From: DASQDN01 sp963833675
GTDB taxonomy: Bacteria; Acidobacteriota; Terriglobia; Bryobacterales; Bryobacteraceae
NCBI GenBank assembly: GCA_963833675.1
Contig: CAWHYW010000035.1
Location: 77,687-141,686, forward strand
Direction of reading: 5' to 3'
Length of the DNA: 64,000 bases
Part shown: positions 27,925 through 37,047 of the stretch, piece by piece
Numbering within the stretch: position 1 is the stretch's first letter
Layout: each line of letters starts with the position of its first letter
The notes under the pieces: generated by a model
Told to the model about the DNA's origin: nothing
Seen by the model: the letters and a program-made list of their open reading frames with translations, nothing else
The model's database searches: none
Translations under genes and position numbers: made by a program

Positions 27925-28317
27925 CTAGCTGCTGCGCTGGTGCGCCTTTAGAATGCAGGTGTTCATGATCACTTCGAGACCGGCAGCGCGGGCCTTCTCG
28001 GCGGCTTCTTTGTTCTCGATTCCTTCCTGCAGCCATAACACCTTAGCGCCGATGGCGATCGCCGAGTCGGCAACAGGAGGAATCATTTCGGAGCGCCGGA
28101 ATACATTGACGATATCTACTGGCTCCGGGATGTCTTCCAACGTGCGGTAGGACTTCTCGCCCAGAATCTCGGGGTGCCCCGGATTTACAGGAATTATACG
28201 GTAGCCGTTCCGCTTCATGTATTCTGAGACGCTATAGCTGGGCCGCACCGGATTGTTCGACAACCCTACAACAGCGATCGTATGGTATTTCCGGAGAATT
28301 TCAGCCGTGTCGGCCAT
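27925..28317 (-). CDS. CoA-binding domain protein (YccU-like)
   Basis: An intact 130-residue Rossmann-fold protein of the CoA_binding_2 family. It shows the N-terminal nucleotide loop TIAVVGLSNNPVRPSYSVSE, YRIIPVNPGHPEILGEKSYR, and DIVNVFRRSEMIPPVADSAI, then LWLQEGIENKEAAEKARAAG and a conserved Cys (IMNTCILKAH). Such proteins bind CoA or acyl-CoA; the physiological role is not settled. It overlaps the end of rluB by 17 bases and closes the minus-strand operon that starts further up with scpA. Confidence 0.85.
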   Translation of the reverse strand: MADTAEILRKYHTIAVVGLSNNPVRPSYSVSEYMKRNGYRIIPVNPGHPEILGEKSYRTLEDIPEPVDIVNVFRRSEMIPPVADSAIAIGAKVLWLQEGIENKEAAEKARAAGLEVIMNTCILKAHQRSS

Positions 28318-29050
28318 CGATAGCCCCTTCCATTTTTAAAAAACGCCGAAATCGCTCCACTTCCCGGTCGGTGAGATAACGCCATTCGCCCGGTTTAAGG
28401 CCGGTGAGTTCCAGGAAGCCGATCTTTACCCTGCGGAGCTTCTCCACAAGCACGCCGAAGCTCTTGAACATGAGACGAATCTGATTCTGCCGGCCTTCGA
28501 TCAGCTTCACCTCGTACCACGGATTATCCCGATGATTCAGGAGCTTCAGCTGCGCCGGCGCAGTTTTCCGTCCATGCAGGTATACTCCTTCACGGAACTG
28601 CTTCTCCTGCTCAGGGGAAATCTCTCCGGTCACCTTCACCACGTATGTCTTTTCCACGTGAGTTCGGGCCGCAGTAATGCGATTGGCGAAATCACCGTCG
28701 TTGGTCAGCAGCAATAAACCCTCGCTGTGATAATCGAGACGCCCTACCGGGTAGACGCGCTCCTTGATACCCTTTATCAAGTCCATTACGGTGTCGCGGC
28801 CCTGCGGATCGGAGACGGTGGTCACGTATGCTTTTGGTTTGTTCAGTGCGATATACACGAGGCGTTTCGGCGCATGCAGCAGCTTGCCGTCGACCTTTAT
28901 GTGATCGCGTTCGAGATCGGCCTTGCTGCCCAGTTCGGAGATGATCGTGCCGTTCACGGTCACACGGCCTTCCGTTATCATCTGCTCGGCCTTACGACGA
29001 CTCGCCACGCCCGCCCTCGCCAGGATTTTCTGGAGCCGCTCTTCACTCAT
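28301..29050 (-). CDS. rluB: 23S rRNA pseudouridine synthase, RluB/RsuA family
   Basis: A 249-residue enzyme that converts a specific uridine of ribosomal RNA to pseudouridine. An S4 RNA-binding domain comes first (RLQKILARAGVASRRKAEQM, ITEGRVTVNG), followed by the catalytic motif PVGRLDYHSEGLLLLTNDGD with the catalytic Asp106, and the family's GRQNQIRLMFKSFGVLVEKL. RluB (position 2605) is more likely than RsuA given the scpB neighbour, a very common pairing in bacteria. It overlaps scpB by 8 bases. Confidence 0.9.
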   Translation of the reverse strand: MSEERLQKILARAGVASRRKAEQMITEGRVTVNGTIISELGSKADLERDHIKVDGKLLHAPKRLVYIALNKPKAYVTTVSDPQGRDTVMDLIKGIKERVYPVGRLDYHSEGLLLLTNDGDFANRITAARTHVEKTYVVKVTGEISPEQEKQFREGVYLHGRKTAPAQLKLLNHRDNPWYEVKLIEGRQNQIRLMFKSFGVLVEKLRRVKIGFLELTGLKPGEWRYLTDREVERFRRFLKMEGAIDGRHG

Positions 29051-29843
29051 TGCTTGCTTCTGCGGTCGGGACGGGTTCAGCCTTTTCCTCCCCGACCGGC
29101 GCCTCGTCGGTATCGCTGAACGCTAGCCGGCGGAGATCCTCGAATTCTTTCAGGCTCGGAAGCTCGTTTAAATCGCGCAATCCGAACTGCACCAGAAACT
29201 CTTTGGTTGTTTTGTACAGAATCGGCTTACCAACAACGTTTTTACGTCCTGCCGAAGTGATGAGTTTGCGATCGAGCAGCGTCTTGAGTACGCCTGCGCC
29301 CTGCACGCCGCGGATCTCCATGATTTCGGGCGCGGTAATCGGCTGTTTATACGCGATCACAGCGAGTGTTTCCAACGCCGCGAGAGACAGCCGCATCGGC
29401 GGATTCAGGTTTTTCACGAACGCCCGGACAGCTTCATGATGCTCGGCCTTGGTAGACATCTTGTACCCGCCCGCCACCTCTTTGACCGTGAGACCGTGAT
29501 GCGGTTTGTTGTACTCGTCTACCAGCTTGTCGAGCAGGCTTTTGACATAATCGAGCGGCTTCTGAACCGCGTCCGCGATCTGCTTTGCAGACAGCGGTTC
29601 ATCGGTGATGTAAACGATCGCTTCAAGTATTGCCAGCATCTCGGCTTCCGCCGTTTCGGAATTGTCGAGAGGCTGTTCCGTCCCACCCAGAATCTGTTCG
29701 GGGGTAAAAGTCTCGGTGGCCGCAGCTTCCATGTAGGCTTCGCCTGTGGTCTCTTCCACTCCGGGCACTGGCTCGGCGAGTACGCCTTCGGATTCGATTT
29801 GCGCCGGAGATTCCGGTGTAAGATCTTGCTCCTTCTCGTCCAT
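29043..29843 (-). CDS. scpB: Segregation and condensation protein B
   Basis: A 266-residue winged-helix partner of the Smc-ScpAB condensin. The first ~70 residues are an acidic low-complexity extension rich in Glu and Pro (DLTPESPAQIESEGVLAEPV). The core then begins with EAEMLAILEAIVYITDEPLS, followed by LTVKEVAGGYKMSTK, LAALETLAVIAYKQPITAPE and IMEIRGVQGAGVLKTLLDRK, all typical of ScpB. A second acidic tail ends the protein. Lies 5 bases after scpA. Confidence 0.93.
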   Translation of the reverse strand: MDEKEQDLTPESPAQIESEGVLAEPVPGVEETTGEAYMEAAATETFTPEQILGGTEQPLDNSETAEAEMLAILEAIVYITDEPLSAKQIADAVQKPLDYVKSLLDKLVDEYNKPHHGLTVKEVAGGYKMSTKAEHHEAVRAFVKNLNPPMRLSLAALETLAVIAYKQPITAPEIMEIRGVQGAGVLKTLLDRKLITSAGRKNVVGKPILYKTTKEFLVQFGLRDLNELPSLKEFEDLRRLAFSDTDEAPVGEEKAEPVPTAEASNE

Positions 29844-29848
29844 TCGTC

Positions 29849-30643
29849 TTAATGGTATTCCTGCTCGGCGGCTGTGATGGCCTGCTCGGACCCGAGCGCT
29901 TCTTCAAAATTATCGGCAGCCTTTACCGTGATATCCGAAAACGCTTCCTTCTGCTGCAGGTGAATGGCCTGTCTCTTCACCAATTCCAGAATTGCCAGGA
30001 ACAGACACAGCATCGCCCGGCGGCTTCTCTGCGCTTCCAGGAGTTCGGTGACCGAGATTGCCTGGCTTCGTGGCACGCGCATTAGACTGTCGCGCAGAAA
30101 GCGGATCATATCCGGCACGTTTACATCTTCTTTGCCGACTTCGTAAATCGGCCGGTTCTTTGCTCGTTCCAGGACCGTTTGGAAAGTCTTCACCAAATCG
30201 AATAGTGAGACATCGAGGCCGGGATTCAAAACCTCTTCATCGGTAAGAAACTGCCGTATCTGCGGGTTGGACCAGGCAGCCTCTTCGAGCAATCGCTTCT
30301 GCTGCAGCATCTCGGCGGCATCTTTGTATTTCTGGTGCTCGACGAGCCGCTCCACTAACTCCTGCCGTGGATCGTCTTCTGGTGAGACGGCTTCCAATGC
30401 AGGGTCCTTTGGCAGCAGCAACTTCGACTTGATATGAATCAGTGTTGCCGCCATATAGATGAAATCGGAACTCAACTCGATATCCAGCGCTGCTGCCTTC
30501 GCCATGTATTCCATGTATTGGGAAGTAATCTGGGCGATGGGAATGTCGTAGATGTTGACCTGATTTTTGCGGATGAGGTCCAGCAACAGGTCGAGAGGAC
30601 CCTCGTACGTTTCAAGCTGGAAATTGAGAGGTTGCGACGACAC
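29849..30643 (-). CDS. scpA: Segregation and condensation protein A
   Basis: A 264-residue kleisin that bridges the Smc ATPase heads. The N-terminal hallmark is FQLETYEGPLDLLLDLIRKN followed by VNIYDIPIAQITSQYMEYM. The central part (YMAATLIHIKSKLLLPKDPA) and the C-terminal winged helix (RRAMLCLFLAILELVKRQAI) are as in the family. Followed by scpB (5-base gap), rluB and a CoA-binding gene in one operon; the POTRA gene ends 49 bases upstream. Confidence 0.94.
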   Translation of the reverse strand: MSSQPLNFQLETYEGPLDLLLDLIRKNQVNIYDIPIAQITSQYMEYMAKAAALDIELSSDFIYMAATLIHIKSKLLLPKDPALEAVSPEDDPRQELVERLVEHQKYKDAAEMLQQKRLLEEAAWSNPQIRQFLTDEEVLNPGLDVSLFDLVKTFQTVLERAKNRPIYEVGKEDVNVPDMIRFLRDSLMRVPRSQAISVTELLEAQRSRRAMLCLFLAILELVKRQAIHLQQKEAFSDITVKAADNFEEALGSEQAITAAEQEYH

Positions 30644-30692
30644 TACCTAACTAAGGTAGCAAACGCATTTAACCGCAACGTTGTGGACTGGC

Positions 30693-32018
30693 TTACGGAA
30701 ACTGCGTTTCCTTCTTCTCCGGTTTCCGCTTTTGACCTTCCAACATGAGTGTCACGTCCACAGTCTTGTTCTCCGGGTTCGGGGCGATCGCGCTTTTCGT
30801 TCGGCCCAGGTTGTCCATGATCTGATCTTCGACAAGCCGGGAGAGAAAGTAGTCCGGATATTCGGCATTGAATGGTTGCCCACGTTTCAACGCCCAGAGC
30901 TTCTTAATATGGGGCTCCGTCTCCACGTCCAGACCCTCGATCGTGAGTTTTCCCATGGTGAACTGCGGACCCGGATCGAGGTTAACAATCAACTTAACGG
31001 TCTTTTTTGCATCATCCAACTCGCGATCCGAACTCGTTTTGGCTTCGAGGTAACCTTTGCGGCGCAATGCTTTACGAATATCTTCGACACCCACCTTGAT
31101 TTTCTGGAAGTCCGCCGTCTCACCAGTCTTGAAACCGCCGGCCTTAATCAAGTTCCTGCTGTCGGCCAGTTCTCCCTTTAGCTCGACCTCGCCGAGTTTG
31201 TACACCCCGCCTTCCTTGATATGGACCATCACCGCCACTCCGTTTGTCGTTTTGGCGGGTGTCACATCGATGGTGGGGAACTCAACCCGCAGGTAGCCCA
31301 AGGCCTCGTAGGCGGGGCGTATGTTGGCGTCGAGAACCTGGCGGAACCGGTTCTCGGTGTAAATAGCGCCAATCCCCGCCCCGGATATGATCTGCTGGAG
31401 TTTGGTAGTGCGGATCGCGGTATTCCCTCGGAATGTTATCTCCGCCACCGAGGGAAGTGAGGACGGCCGGAAAATCACACTCAAATTGCCCGAGCCCTCT
31501 AACTTCGCCACAATCGCATCCGATTTTAAGAACTCGCGGACATGCTTTGTCATTCGATCGAGTATTGGCTGGGTTGCCGGGATCTCGTCGCCCAGGAGAG
31601 GCTCCTTCTGCTTCAGATAGTCACGAAGGGCTTTTTCATCCACACGAAGCTCATCAAACTTGTAAGGAAACAGTTGGGCGATCTCCGCGATCTGGAAAGT
31701 GCCAGCGTTGGTCCGTGTACCCGGAATCGGCTCGAATTTGTATCCTACGGACTCGAATGCTCCGGTCGCGAGAAGCCGGTCTCGCGCGGCATCGAATTCG
31801 GCCTTTCCGGCGATTTGCCCTACTTTCAGTCCAGCGGCTTCGAGGATCTTTTCATCCGAATAAATGCGATTGCCCTCTACGTTCAGTTTGCCTATGGGCC
31901 ATGCCGTCATGCCAGGAGCCGGTTTTGCCGCGGCAGCCGCCTTGGCCGCTTTGCGCGCCGATTGGCCCGAGGCCGACAAAACAAAGCCAAGACAAAGGAT
32001 CAACACGCTGGATTTCAT
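30693..32018 (-). CDS. Secreted POTRA-repeat protein without a beta-barrel
   Basis: An intact 441-residue protein. The ATG at 32018 gives a signal peptide (MKSSVLILCLGFVLSASGQ) and an Ala/Lys-rich linker. POTRA-like units of the BamA/TamA/FtsQ type follow: IGKLNVEGNRIYSDEKILEA, SVAEITFRGNTAIRTTKLQQ, GVYKLGEVELKGELADSRNL and FTMGKLTIEGLDVETEPHIK. The protein ends in a charged tail (GQKRKPEKKETQFP), and no Omp85 barrel with its VRGF/Y motif follows. Thus it may be a soluble periplasmic chaperone-like relative of BamA. It lies 37 bases after the RraA-like gene and 49 before scpA. Confidence 0.8.
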   Translation of the reverse strand: MKSSVLILCLGFVLSASGQSARKAAKAAAAAKPAPGMTAWPIGKLNVEGNRIYSDEKILEAAGLKVGQIAGKAEFDAARDRLLATGAFESVGYKFEPIPGTRTNAGTFQIAEIAQLFPYKFDELRVDEKALRDYLKQKEPLLGDEIPATQPILDRMTKHVREFLKSDAIVAKLEGSGNLSVIFRPSSLPSVAEITFRGNTAIRTTKLQQIISGAGIGAIYTENRFRQVLDANIRPAYEALGYLRVEFPTIDVTPAKTTNGVAVMVHIKEGGVYKLGEVELKGELADSRNLIKAGGFKTGETADFQKIKVGVEDIRKALRRKGYLEAKTSSDRELDDAKKTVKLIVNLDPGPQFTMGKLTIEGLDVETEPHIKKLWALKRGQPFNAEYPDYFLSRLVEDQIMDNLGRTKSAIAPNPENKTVDVTLMLEGQKRKPEKKETQFP

Positions 32019-32055
32019 GGCGATGTCTATAAGACGCGCGCGGGGAATCGGAGGT

Positions 32056-32775
32056 TTACCCCTGCGACGGTGGAATCCACTTGGGAGCATCTCGGATGTG
32101 GCGAGTCATCCTGTCCACCAGCCCGACCCGAGTTGCGGCGCCGCTTTGCGCGTAACTGATTACGGGCCTTTCCCGACGCTCAATCTCCTGAATGGCTGCT
32201 TCAAGGTCCGGCATTATTTCTAGAGGTACAACCAAGCCGCCATGCTGATCCACCTGAATGAGATCGCCAGGCTTGACCACCAGCCCTTCGATGTTCACGG
32301 GCTTGCCGAAGTCCGTCACATGAATGTAGGAATGGGAAACGCAGAGGTGCCTGTACAACGCCTGAAACCCTGCGGCGCGCATCTCATCCACGTCACGGAT
32401 GCCGCTGTTGGTCACAGTACCGATACACCCGAGCGCTTTATGAACATTCGAGTTCACTTCTCCCCAAAACGAACCCAAGCTCGGGTAAGGGTCGAGATCC
32501 TGAACCACTGCGATTCGGGGTCCAGGAATGCTCTCTACGTGCTCCCAGTAGTCGAATACCTCCCGGCGGCCGAAGCTCTCAAATGTTTGAGAAGAGATGG
32601 TACAGGTGCTCGCGAATCCGGCAATGGGCGCCATTGAGGGTTGCAGGCATTGAAATCCAGGCCTGAGGAAACCCTGGCTGCGCGGGCGCAACTCGAATAA
32701 CTCGATTGCATTGGCGACGGTCGGCGTGTTGTATCGCGTGAGGATGGACAAGTCCAGCTTGGATTCCGGTGTCAT
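32056..32775 (-). CDS. RraA-like protein (possible aldolase/demethylase-like enzyme)
   Basis: A protein of 239 residues of the RraA / HMG aldolase-like fold. Motifs are ILTRYNTPTVANAIELF at the N-terminus, GEVNSNVHKALGCIGTVTNS, and IRDVDEMRAAGFQALYRHLC with the Arg-Asp pair used for substrate and metal in this family, then VKPGDLIQVDQHGGLVVPLE. The ATG at 32775 is favoured; one at 32811 would overlap head-on with the DinB start. The protein is longer than E. coli RraA (161 residues), so an enzymatic rather than RNase-regulating role is more likely. Confidence 0.75.
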   Translation of the reverse strand: MTPESKLDLSILTRYNTPTVANAIELFELRPRSQGFLRPGFQCLQPSMAPIAGFASTCTISSQTFESFGRREVFDYWEHVESIPGPRIAVVQDLDPYPSLGSFWGEVNSNVHKALGCIGTVTNSGIRDVDEMRAAGFQALYRHLCVSHSYIHVTDFGKPVNIEGLVVKPGDLIQVDQHGGLVVPLEIMPDLEAAIQEIERRERPVISYAQSGAATRVGLVDRMTRHIRDAPKWIPPSQG

Positions 32776-32809
32776 AAGCTCCGCTTCGTATCGTAACGTG
32801 GAGGATGCC

Positions 32810-33379
32810 ATGATCTACGAGCACTGCGCGATTCCCGATTCCGCCGTCCCGCAAGCGTCCGAGGCAACTTTCCAGCATGCGCTCGATATCTATGCCGGCG
32901 AGACGAACAAGGTCGCATCCACCTGGCTGGAGTTTTCCGACTCGGACTTGGCCTACAAGCCACATCCCAAATCGAGCTCGGTGGCCGAAATTCTCAGCCA
33001 TCAATTGCTATCGGAGCGCCGCTTCTTTGCTGAATTCCTCGGAACGTCCGAGCCTGGACCGGCTGATGTTCTGCCCCCCGAGATTACAGTAGCGGCATGC
33101 ACACACCGGCTCGTCCAACTGGCGAGGAGGCGCCTCGATTTCCTTTCCAGCCGTGATCTGGAGTGGTGGATGACAATGACGAAGTTCTTCGACGTGGAAC
33201 GCCAGCGCATCTGGATTTTCTGGCGGCGTGTTCTACATACCGCGCACCATCGAACGCAACTGACGCAGTATCTCCGTATGCTGGAGAAACCGGTACCGTC
33301 GACTTACGGCCCAACCGCTGACGTGACGTGGAGCGGCGCAGATCCGACGACTACTGTGGATGCCGCGGGTCGCACGTGA
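32810..33379 (+). CDS. DinB-family protein
   Basis: An intact 189-residue four-helix-bundle protein. GTGGAGG precedes the ATG at 32810. Likely metal ligands are the His of LSHQLLSERRFF and those of LHTAHHRTQLTQYLR, in the places where DinB/YfiT proteins bind zinc or nickel. Many members are thiol-dependent transferases (bacillithiol, mycothiol); the substrate here cannot be told. The gene is divergent from the RraA-like gene with almost no space between starts, so the promoters must lie inside the opposite gene. Confidence 0.8.
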   Translation: MIYEHCAIPDSAVPQASEATFQHALDIYAGETNKVASTWLEFSDSDLAYKPHPKSSSVAEILSHQLLSERRFFAEFLGTSEPGPADVLPPEITVAACTHRLVQLARRRLDFLSSRDLEWWMTMTKFFDVERQRIWIFWRRVLHTAHHRTQLTQYLRMLEKPVPSTYGPTADVTWSGADPTTTVDAAGRT

Positions 33380-33394
33380 TCCTAGGGTTGCAGA

Positions 33395-34653
33395 TCATAG
33401 GTCGTAGGGCGGAACGGCAGATTGCGGAAGTTCGATATTGATCTGATCGAGGCCGAAGAATCCCGGAGCGGCTCCCGCAAAGAGTACATTTGTCGCTTGC
33501 CCATTGACGGTTACATGCGGAGCGGCTATGCCATGCAAACCGGTTGCCCAGATCGTAACGTATCGGGCAGTCGATCGGCGTGACGGCGAAAATGCCCGGT
33601 GTCGCGCGCGCCAGGTCCGGTCGAGTGTTGGCCGATTCCGACCGCGGTACCTGAACGCTTACCTCAACCGGAGCTCCGGGTTTCGGGGGAGACATACAGA
33701 TTGATCTGTCCGGGCGACGCGAAAAGCAGACTCGACGGCGTCTCCGTTAATACGACTCTCGTGCCTGCAAGACGTTGGCTCCAACCGGCCATCGTAGCTC
33801 CCGACGTCAGGTTATTTCCGTAGATCGATACCAGCGACCCAGGTGAAATCGTCATTGCCGGCTTTTGAGATGCCGCGTTTGCGATCGCATTGATCGCCGG
33901 CATAACTGCCGGACGAGGCTGCCCGTCTGCATCGACCTGTCCGGTAATCCATAACAGCGCTTGTTCTATAAGCTTTTGGAAGCGAGGGTCGCGCCAGGTA
34001 TCCTCGAAGTGACCGAGAGCGCTGTAAAAGACGCGTCCAGCGCCAAAGAGTCGCGTCCATGCCAATGCGAAATCTTCGTCAGTCCGATTCACTCCCGGTA
34101 TCTTCGTATCGACCGAAGTGGTATCCAGCGTCATGAGCACACGAACACGGTCACGAGAGAAGTCGCGGAACTGGTAAATCTCGTCTGTGATCGCAAATGA
34201 CGGCGCCAAATCCTTTGTCGCAGGATGATCGGGATCTTCGATGTCAATGCGAACTTGTTGAACCCAGGGATGGCCATCGAAGCGGCCGCCGATAAGTTCC
34301 CCGTACTCCGGCCATGTGTAAAGCGTATCAGTGGCGCTGTGAAATCCTGCGAACCCACCGCCTCGACGTATGAAATCCAGGAACGATTGCTTTTGTGAAT
34401 CGCTTAGAGCTAATTCACCGCTAGTGAAAAACACTACTGCGGAGTACGCGGGCAAATCGTTTAGGGCGGAGAGGTCTTCGGTCGCCGTAACTTCGAGTTT
34501 GCCTGTCCGTGCAGCAACTTGCGCCATGACCTGCTGCGACAGAGGCAGGCAATCGTGTCGAAATCCTGCCGAATGTGTCAGGTATAGAACCCGCTTCGGT
34601 TGCGCGAAAAGAAGACACTGAAATACGGCGATAATCACGATCCAGCGCGCCAC
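33395..34653 (-). CDS. Secreted ThuA-domain protein fused to a TIGR03437 C-terminus (frameshifted)
   Basis: Composite of about 420 residues. A GTG at 34653 gives a signal peptide (VARWIVIIAVFQCLLFAQ). The ThuA (trehalose-utilisation, glutamine-amidotransferase-like) domain spans ~20-255: RVLYLTHSAGFRHDCLPLSQ, FLDFIRRGGGFAGFHSATDT and GAGRVFYSALGHFEDTWRDP. The rest is a TIGR03437 domain (ISPGSLVSIYGNNLTSGATM, LLFASPGQINLYVSPET), which continues in other frames after breaks near 33680 and 33545 to finally read FFGLDQINIELPQSAVPPYD with a TGA at 33395-33397. Divergent from the gluconate-dehydrogenase-like pair. Confidence 0.8.
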
Positions 34654-34699
34654 GCCGATTAGACGCCTCGCCGGCGCTTCTTGTATAAAGTAATGAGAA

Positions 34700-35293
34700 A
34701 TGCTGACGACTCGTCGCCATTTATTGGATCTTGCCGTTCGCGCCGCAGCCCTGCCTGGAGCCGCTGAATTCTTCTCAGCCTGGTTGTCGGCTGCGCAGGT
34801 ACACCACGCTTCTGGCGGTTCGTCCGAGGCGCCACCTGAGCCTCCCTTATTGCGCAACTATAAACCAAAATTCTTCGCGCCGGACGACTTCGACGCTTTG
34901 CGAGCATTCACCGAGATCCTCATTCCTACCGATGAAACACCGGGCGCCAAAGAGGCTCACTGCGCTCACTACATCGACTTTGTTCTGCAATCGGCAGACA
35001 GCATGCCTGGTTATCAGAAGCAGTGGCGCGACGCGATGGCGCTGCTCAAGGCCGCGGGCTTTCACGACGCGGATGCCAAGGGTCGAGCAGCGCTGGTTGA
35101 AGCGATGTCGAAGCCCGAGCGCGATCGCAATGCTAAGCATCCTGCATTCCCTGCCTACAGATTGATCAAACAGCAGAATACGTTCGCGTTCTATACATCG
35201 CGGGCGGGTATGATCGAGAACCTCGATTACAGAGGCAACTCTTATAACGCGACGTTCCCGGCGTGCAATCATCCGGAGCATCACAAGGTCTAG
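34700..35293 (+). CDS. Gluconate 2-dehydrogenase subunit 3 family protein
   Basis: An intact 197-residue protein with a Tat-type leader (MLTTRRHLLDLAVRAAALPG). The family core is APDDFDALRAFTEILIPTDE, TPGAKEAHCAHYIDFVLQSA and the C-terminal FPAYRLIKQQNTFAFYTSRA. It is the small partner of the GMC flavoprotein encoded 3 bases downstream; in known complexes the small subunit carries the exported Tat signal and aids folding and export of the large one. The GMC protein here lacks its own signal peptide, which supports that. Confidence 0.87.
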   Translation: MLTTRRHLLDLAVRAAALPGAAEFFSAWLSAAQVHHASGGSSEAPPEPPLLRNYKPKFFAPDDFDALRAFTEILIPTDETPGAKEAHCAHYIDFVLQSADSMPGYQKQWRDAMALLKAAGFHDADAKGRAALVEAMSKPERDRNAKHPAFPAYRLIKQQNTFAFYTSRAGMIENLDYRGNSYNATFPACNHPEHHKV

Positions 35294-35296
35294 AGA

Positions 35297-37045
35297 ATGG
35301 CTAAAACTTACGATGCAATCGTAGTTGGATCGGGAGCTTGCGGTGGATGGGCAGCGCTGGAACTCTCGAAAGCCGGCATGAAAGTACTGATGCTCGAAGC
35401 CGGAAGTCATGTCGATCCAGTCAGGGATTTCCATCACACTTTTCTGTATCAAATGGACTATCGCGGGCAGGGAAAGCCTGGGCTGCTGCGACGGTATGCA
35501 GGCAGTGAGCGGAATTACCGGATCATGCTCGACAACGAGGAGAACCCCTATACGACTTCACCCGGAACCGTGTACAGATGGGGCCGCTCAAGATGCCTCG
35601 GCGGACGCACCATGCATTGGGCTCGCGCGACGGACCGCATGGCGGACTACGAGTTCAAGTCCGCATCGCTCGACGGCTACGGCATGAACTGGGATGTGAC
35701 GTACGCCGACATGAAGCCGTATTACGACCGCGTCGAGAGCTTCATCGGAGTCAGCGCTGCGATGGAAGGGATGGAGCAGTTCCCCGATGGAGTATTCCTT
35801 CCGCCCATGCCGCTGAACTGCGCGGAAGCGGTCTTCGCCGCGGCTTGCAAAAGTTTGGGATGGCGCTCAACGCACCGCCGATTGGCGCAATTGACTCGAG
35901 TCCACAACAAAAGGCCACCGTGCCATTATTGCGGAAATTGCGTCAACGGCTGCGATGTGGGGGCAATGTTCAATACCGTGGCCGTCACGCTTCCGCCCGC
36001 GTTAAAGACAGGCAATCTCGAAGTTCGAACCGACTGCGTCGTGGCTCGCATCCGAATGAACAATGAGAATCGGGCGCAAGGCGTCACTTACATCGAGCGT
36101 TATACGAAAACGGCAATCGACGTAGATGCAAAGTACGTGATCCTGGCGGCCTCGACGTTGGAGAATACACGCCTGATGCTGCTTTCGGCAAGGGGCGGCT
36201 TAGCAAACTCCAGCGGCACTCTCGGCCACTACATGATGGATCAGGTCGGGGGCGGCGGCGTGAGCGGGTTCCTCCCGATTCTGAAGGGCGGCCCCAGTCG
36301 TCTGGATGACGGAAAAGCCGCTGGCATTACGATCCCCACGCTTCAGAACTTCGATAAGAAAACGCAGCGCAAGGACTTCATCCGTGGATATTGCATGAAC
36401 GCCACGGGCGGCCAAACGGAATTTCCGCAGTTCGCAGCCTCTCTTCCGGGCTACGGATCCGATTGGAAGAAGGAAGTGAAAAGCCGCTATGTGGCGCAGG
36501 CGCGTGTCTGGATTGCGGGCGGAGAAATGCTCGCGCAAAAGGAAAACTACGTCGAACTCGACCCTGAGGTGAAGGACCACTGGGGCATTCCGGTCCTTAA
36601 AATTCATTTCTCGCACTGCGACAACGACCGGAAGATCATCGCCGATTTCCAGCAGAAGGCTGAAGAATTGTTCCATAAAGCCGGCGGAGAAGTGATGCCC
36701 GGTTTTGCGCGTGGAGGTCCGGCCGGATTTCCCGGTGGACCGGGTTCGCCGGATACCAACACGGCGGGACGGTCGAGTATTGGAGCCGGCGCCGCGGCAG
36801 AAGGCGACCGGCGTCGCGCTCTCGGCAGTTCGATCCACGAAGTCGGAACCGCGCGCATGAGCGCAAGTTCCAAAGATGGCGTTCTCAATTCGTATTGCCA
36901 GACGCACGACATTCCGAATCTATACGTATTCGGAGGCAATGCTTTTCCGTCGACGGGCGACAAGCATCCAACCCTGACCATGATGGCGCTCGCAGTTCGC
37001 GGTTGCGATCACTTACTCGAACAGGCAAAGGGAAAGAGAGCCTAA
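35297..37045 (+). CDS. GMC-family flavoprotein dehydrogenase (gluconate/sugar dehydrogenase-like)
   Basis: An intact 582-residue FAD enzyme of the glucose-methanol-choline family. The FAD loop is DAIVVGSGACGGWAALELSK; GRSRCLGGRTMHWARATDR is the second conserved region; a cysteine-rich stretch (CHYCGNCVNGCDVGAMFN) is typical of the gluconate-2-dehydrogenase-like subfamily. The C-terminus has SIHEVGTARMS with the catalytic His and NLYVFGGNAFPSTGDKHPTL. An insert near residue 475 is Gly/Pro-rich. With the subunit-3 partner it probably forms a periplasmic dehydrogenase oxidising a sugar or glycoside hydroxyl, possibly at C3, and passing electrons to a cytochrome. Confidence 0.9.
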   Translation: MAKTYDAIVVGSGACGGWAALELSKAGMKVLMLEAGSHVDPVRDFHHTFLYQMDYRGQGKPGLLRRYAGSERNYRIMLDNEENPYTTSPGTVYRWGRSRCLGGRTMHWARATDRMADYEFKSASLDGYGMNWDVTYADMKPYYDRVESFIGVSAAMEGMEQFPDGVFLPPMPLNCAEAVFAAACKSLGWRSTHRRLAQLTRVHNKRPPCHYCGNCVNGCDVGAMFNTVAVTLPPALKTGNLEVRTDCVVARIRMNNENRAQGVTYIERYTKTAIDVDAKYVILAASTLENTRLMLLSARGGLANSSGTLGHYMMDQVGGGGVSGFLPILKGGPSRLDDGKAAGITIPTLQNFDKKTQRKDFIRGYCMNATGGQTEFPQFAASLPGYGSDWKKEVKSRYVAQARVWIAGGEMLAQKENYVELDPEVKDHWGIPVLKIHFSHCDNDRKIIADFQQKAEELFHKAGGEVMPGFARGGPAGFPGGPGSPDTNTAGRSSIGAGAAAEGDRRRALGSSIHEVGTARMSASSKDGVLNSYCQTHDIPNLYVFGGNAFPSTGDKHPTLTMMALAVRGCDHLLEQAKGKRA

Positions 37046-37047
37046 CG

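Noticed and set aside
31433..32032. Plus-strand frames opposite the POTRA gene
   Set aside because: Shadow frames of an intact gene; Arg/Ser/Pro-rich composition typical of antisense translation.
36200..36907. Minus-strand open frame of 235 codons inside the GMC dehydrogenase gene
   Set aside because: Fully antisense to an intact gene with clear motifs; no start signal and no family likeness.
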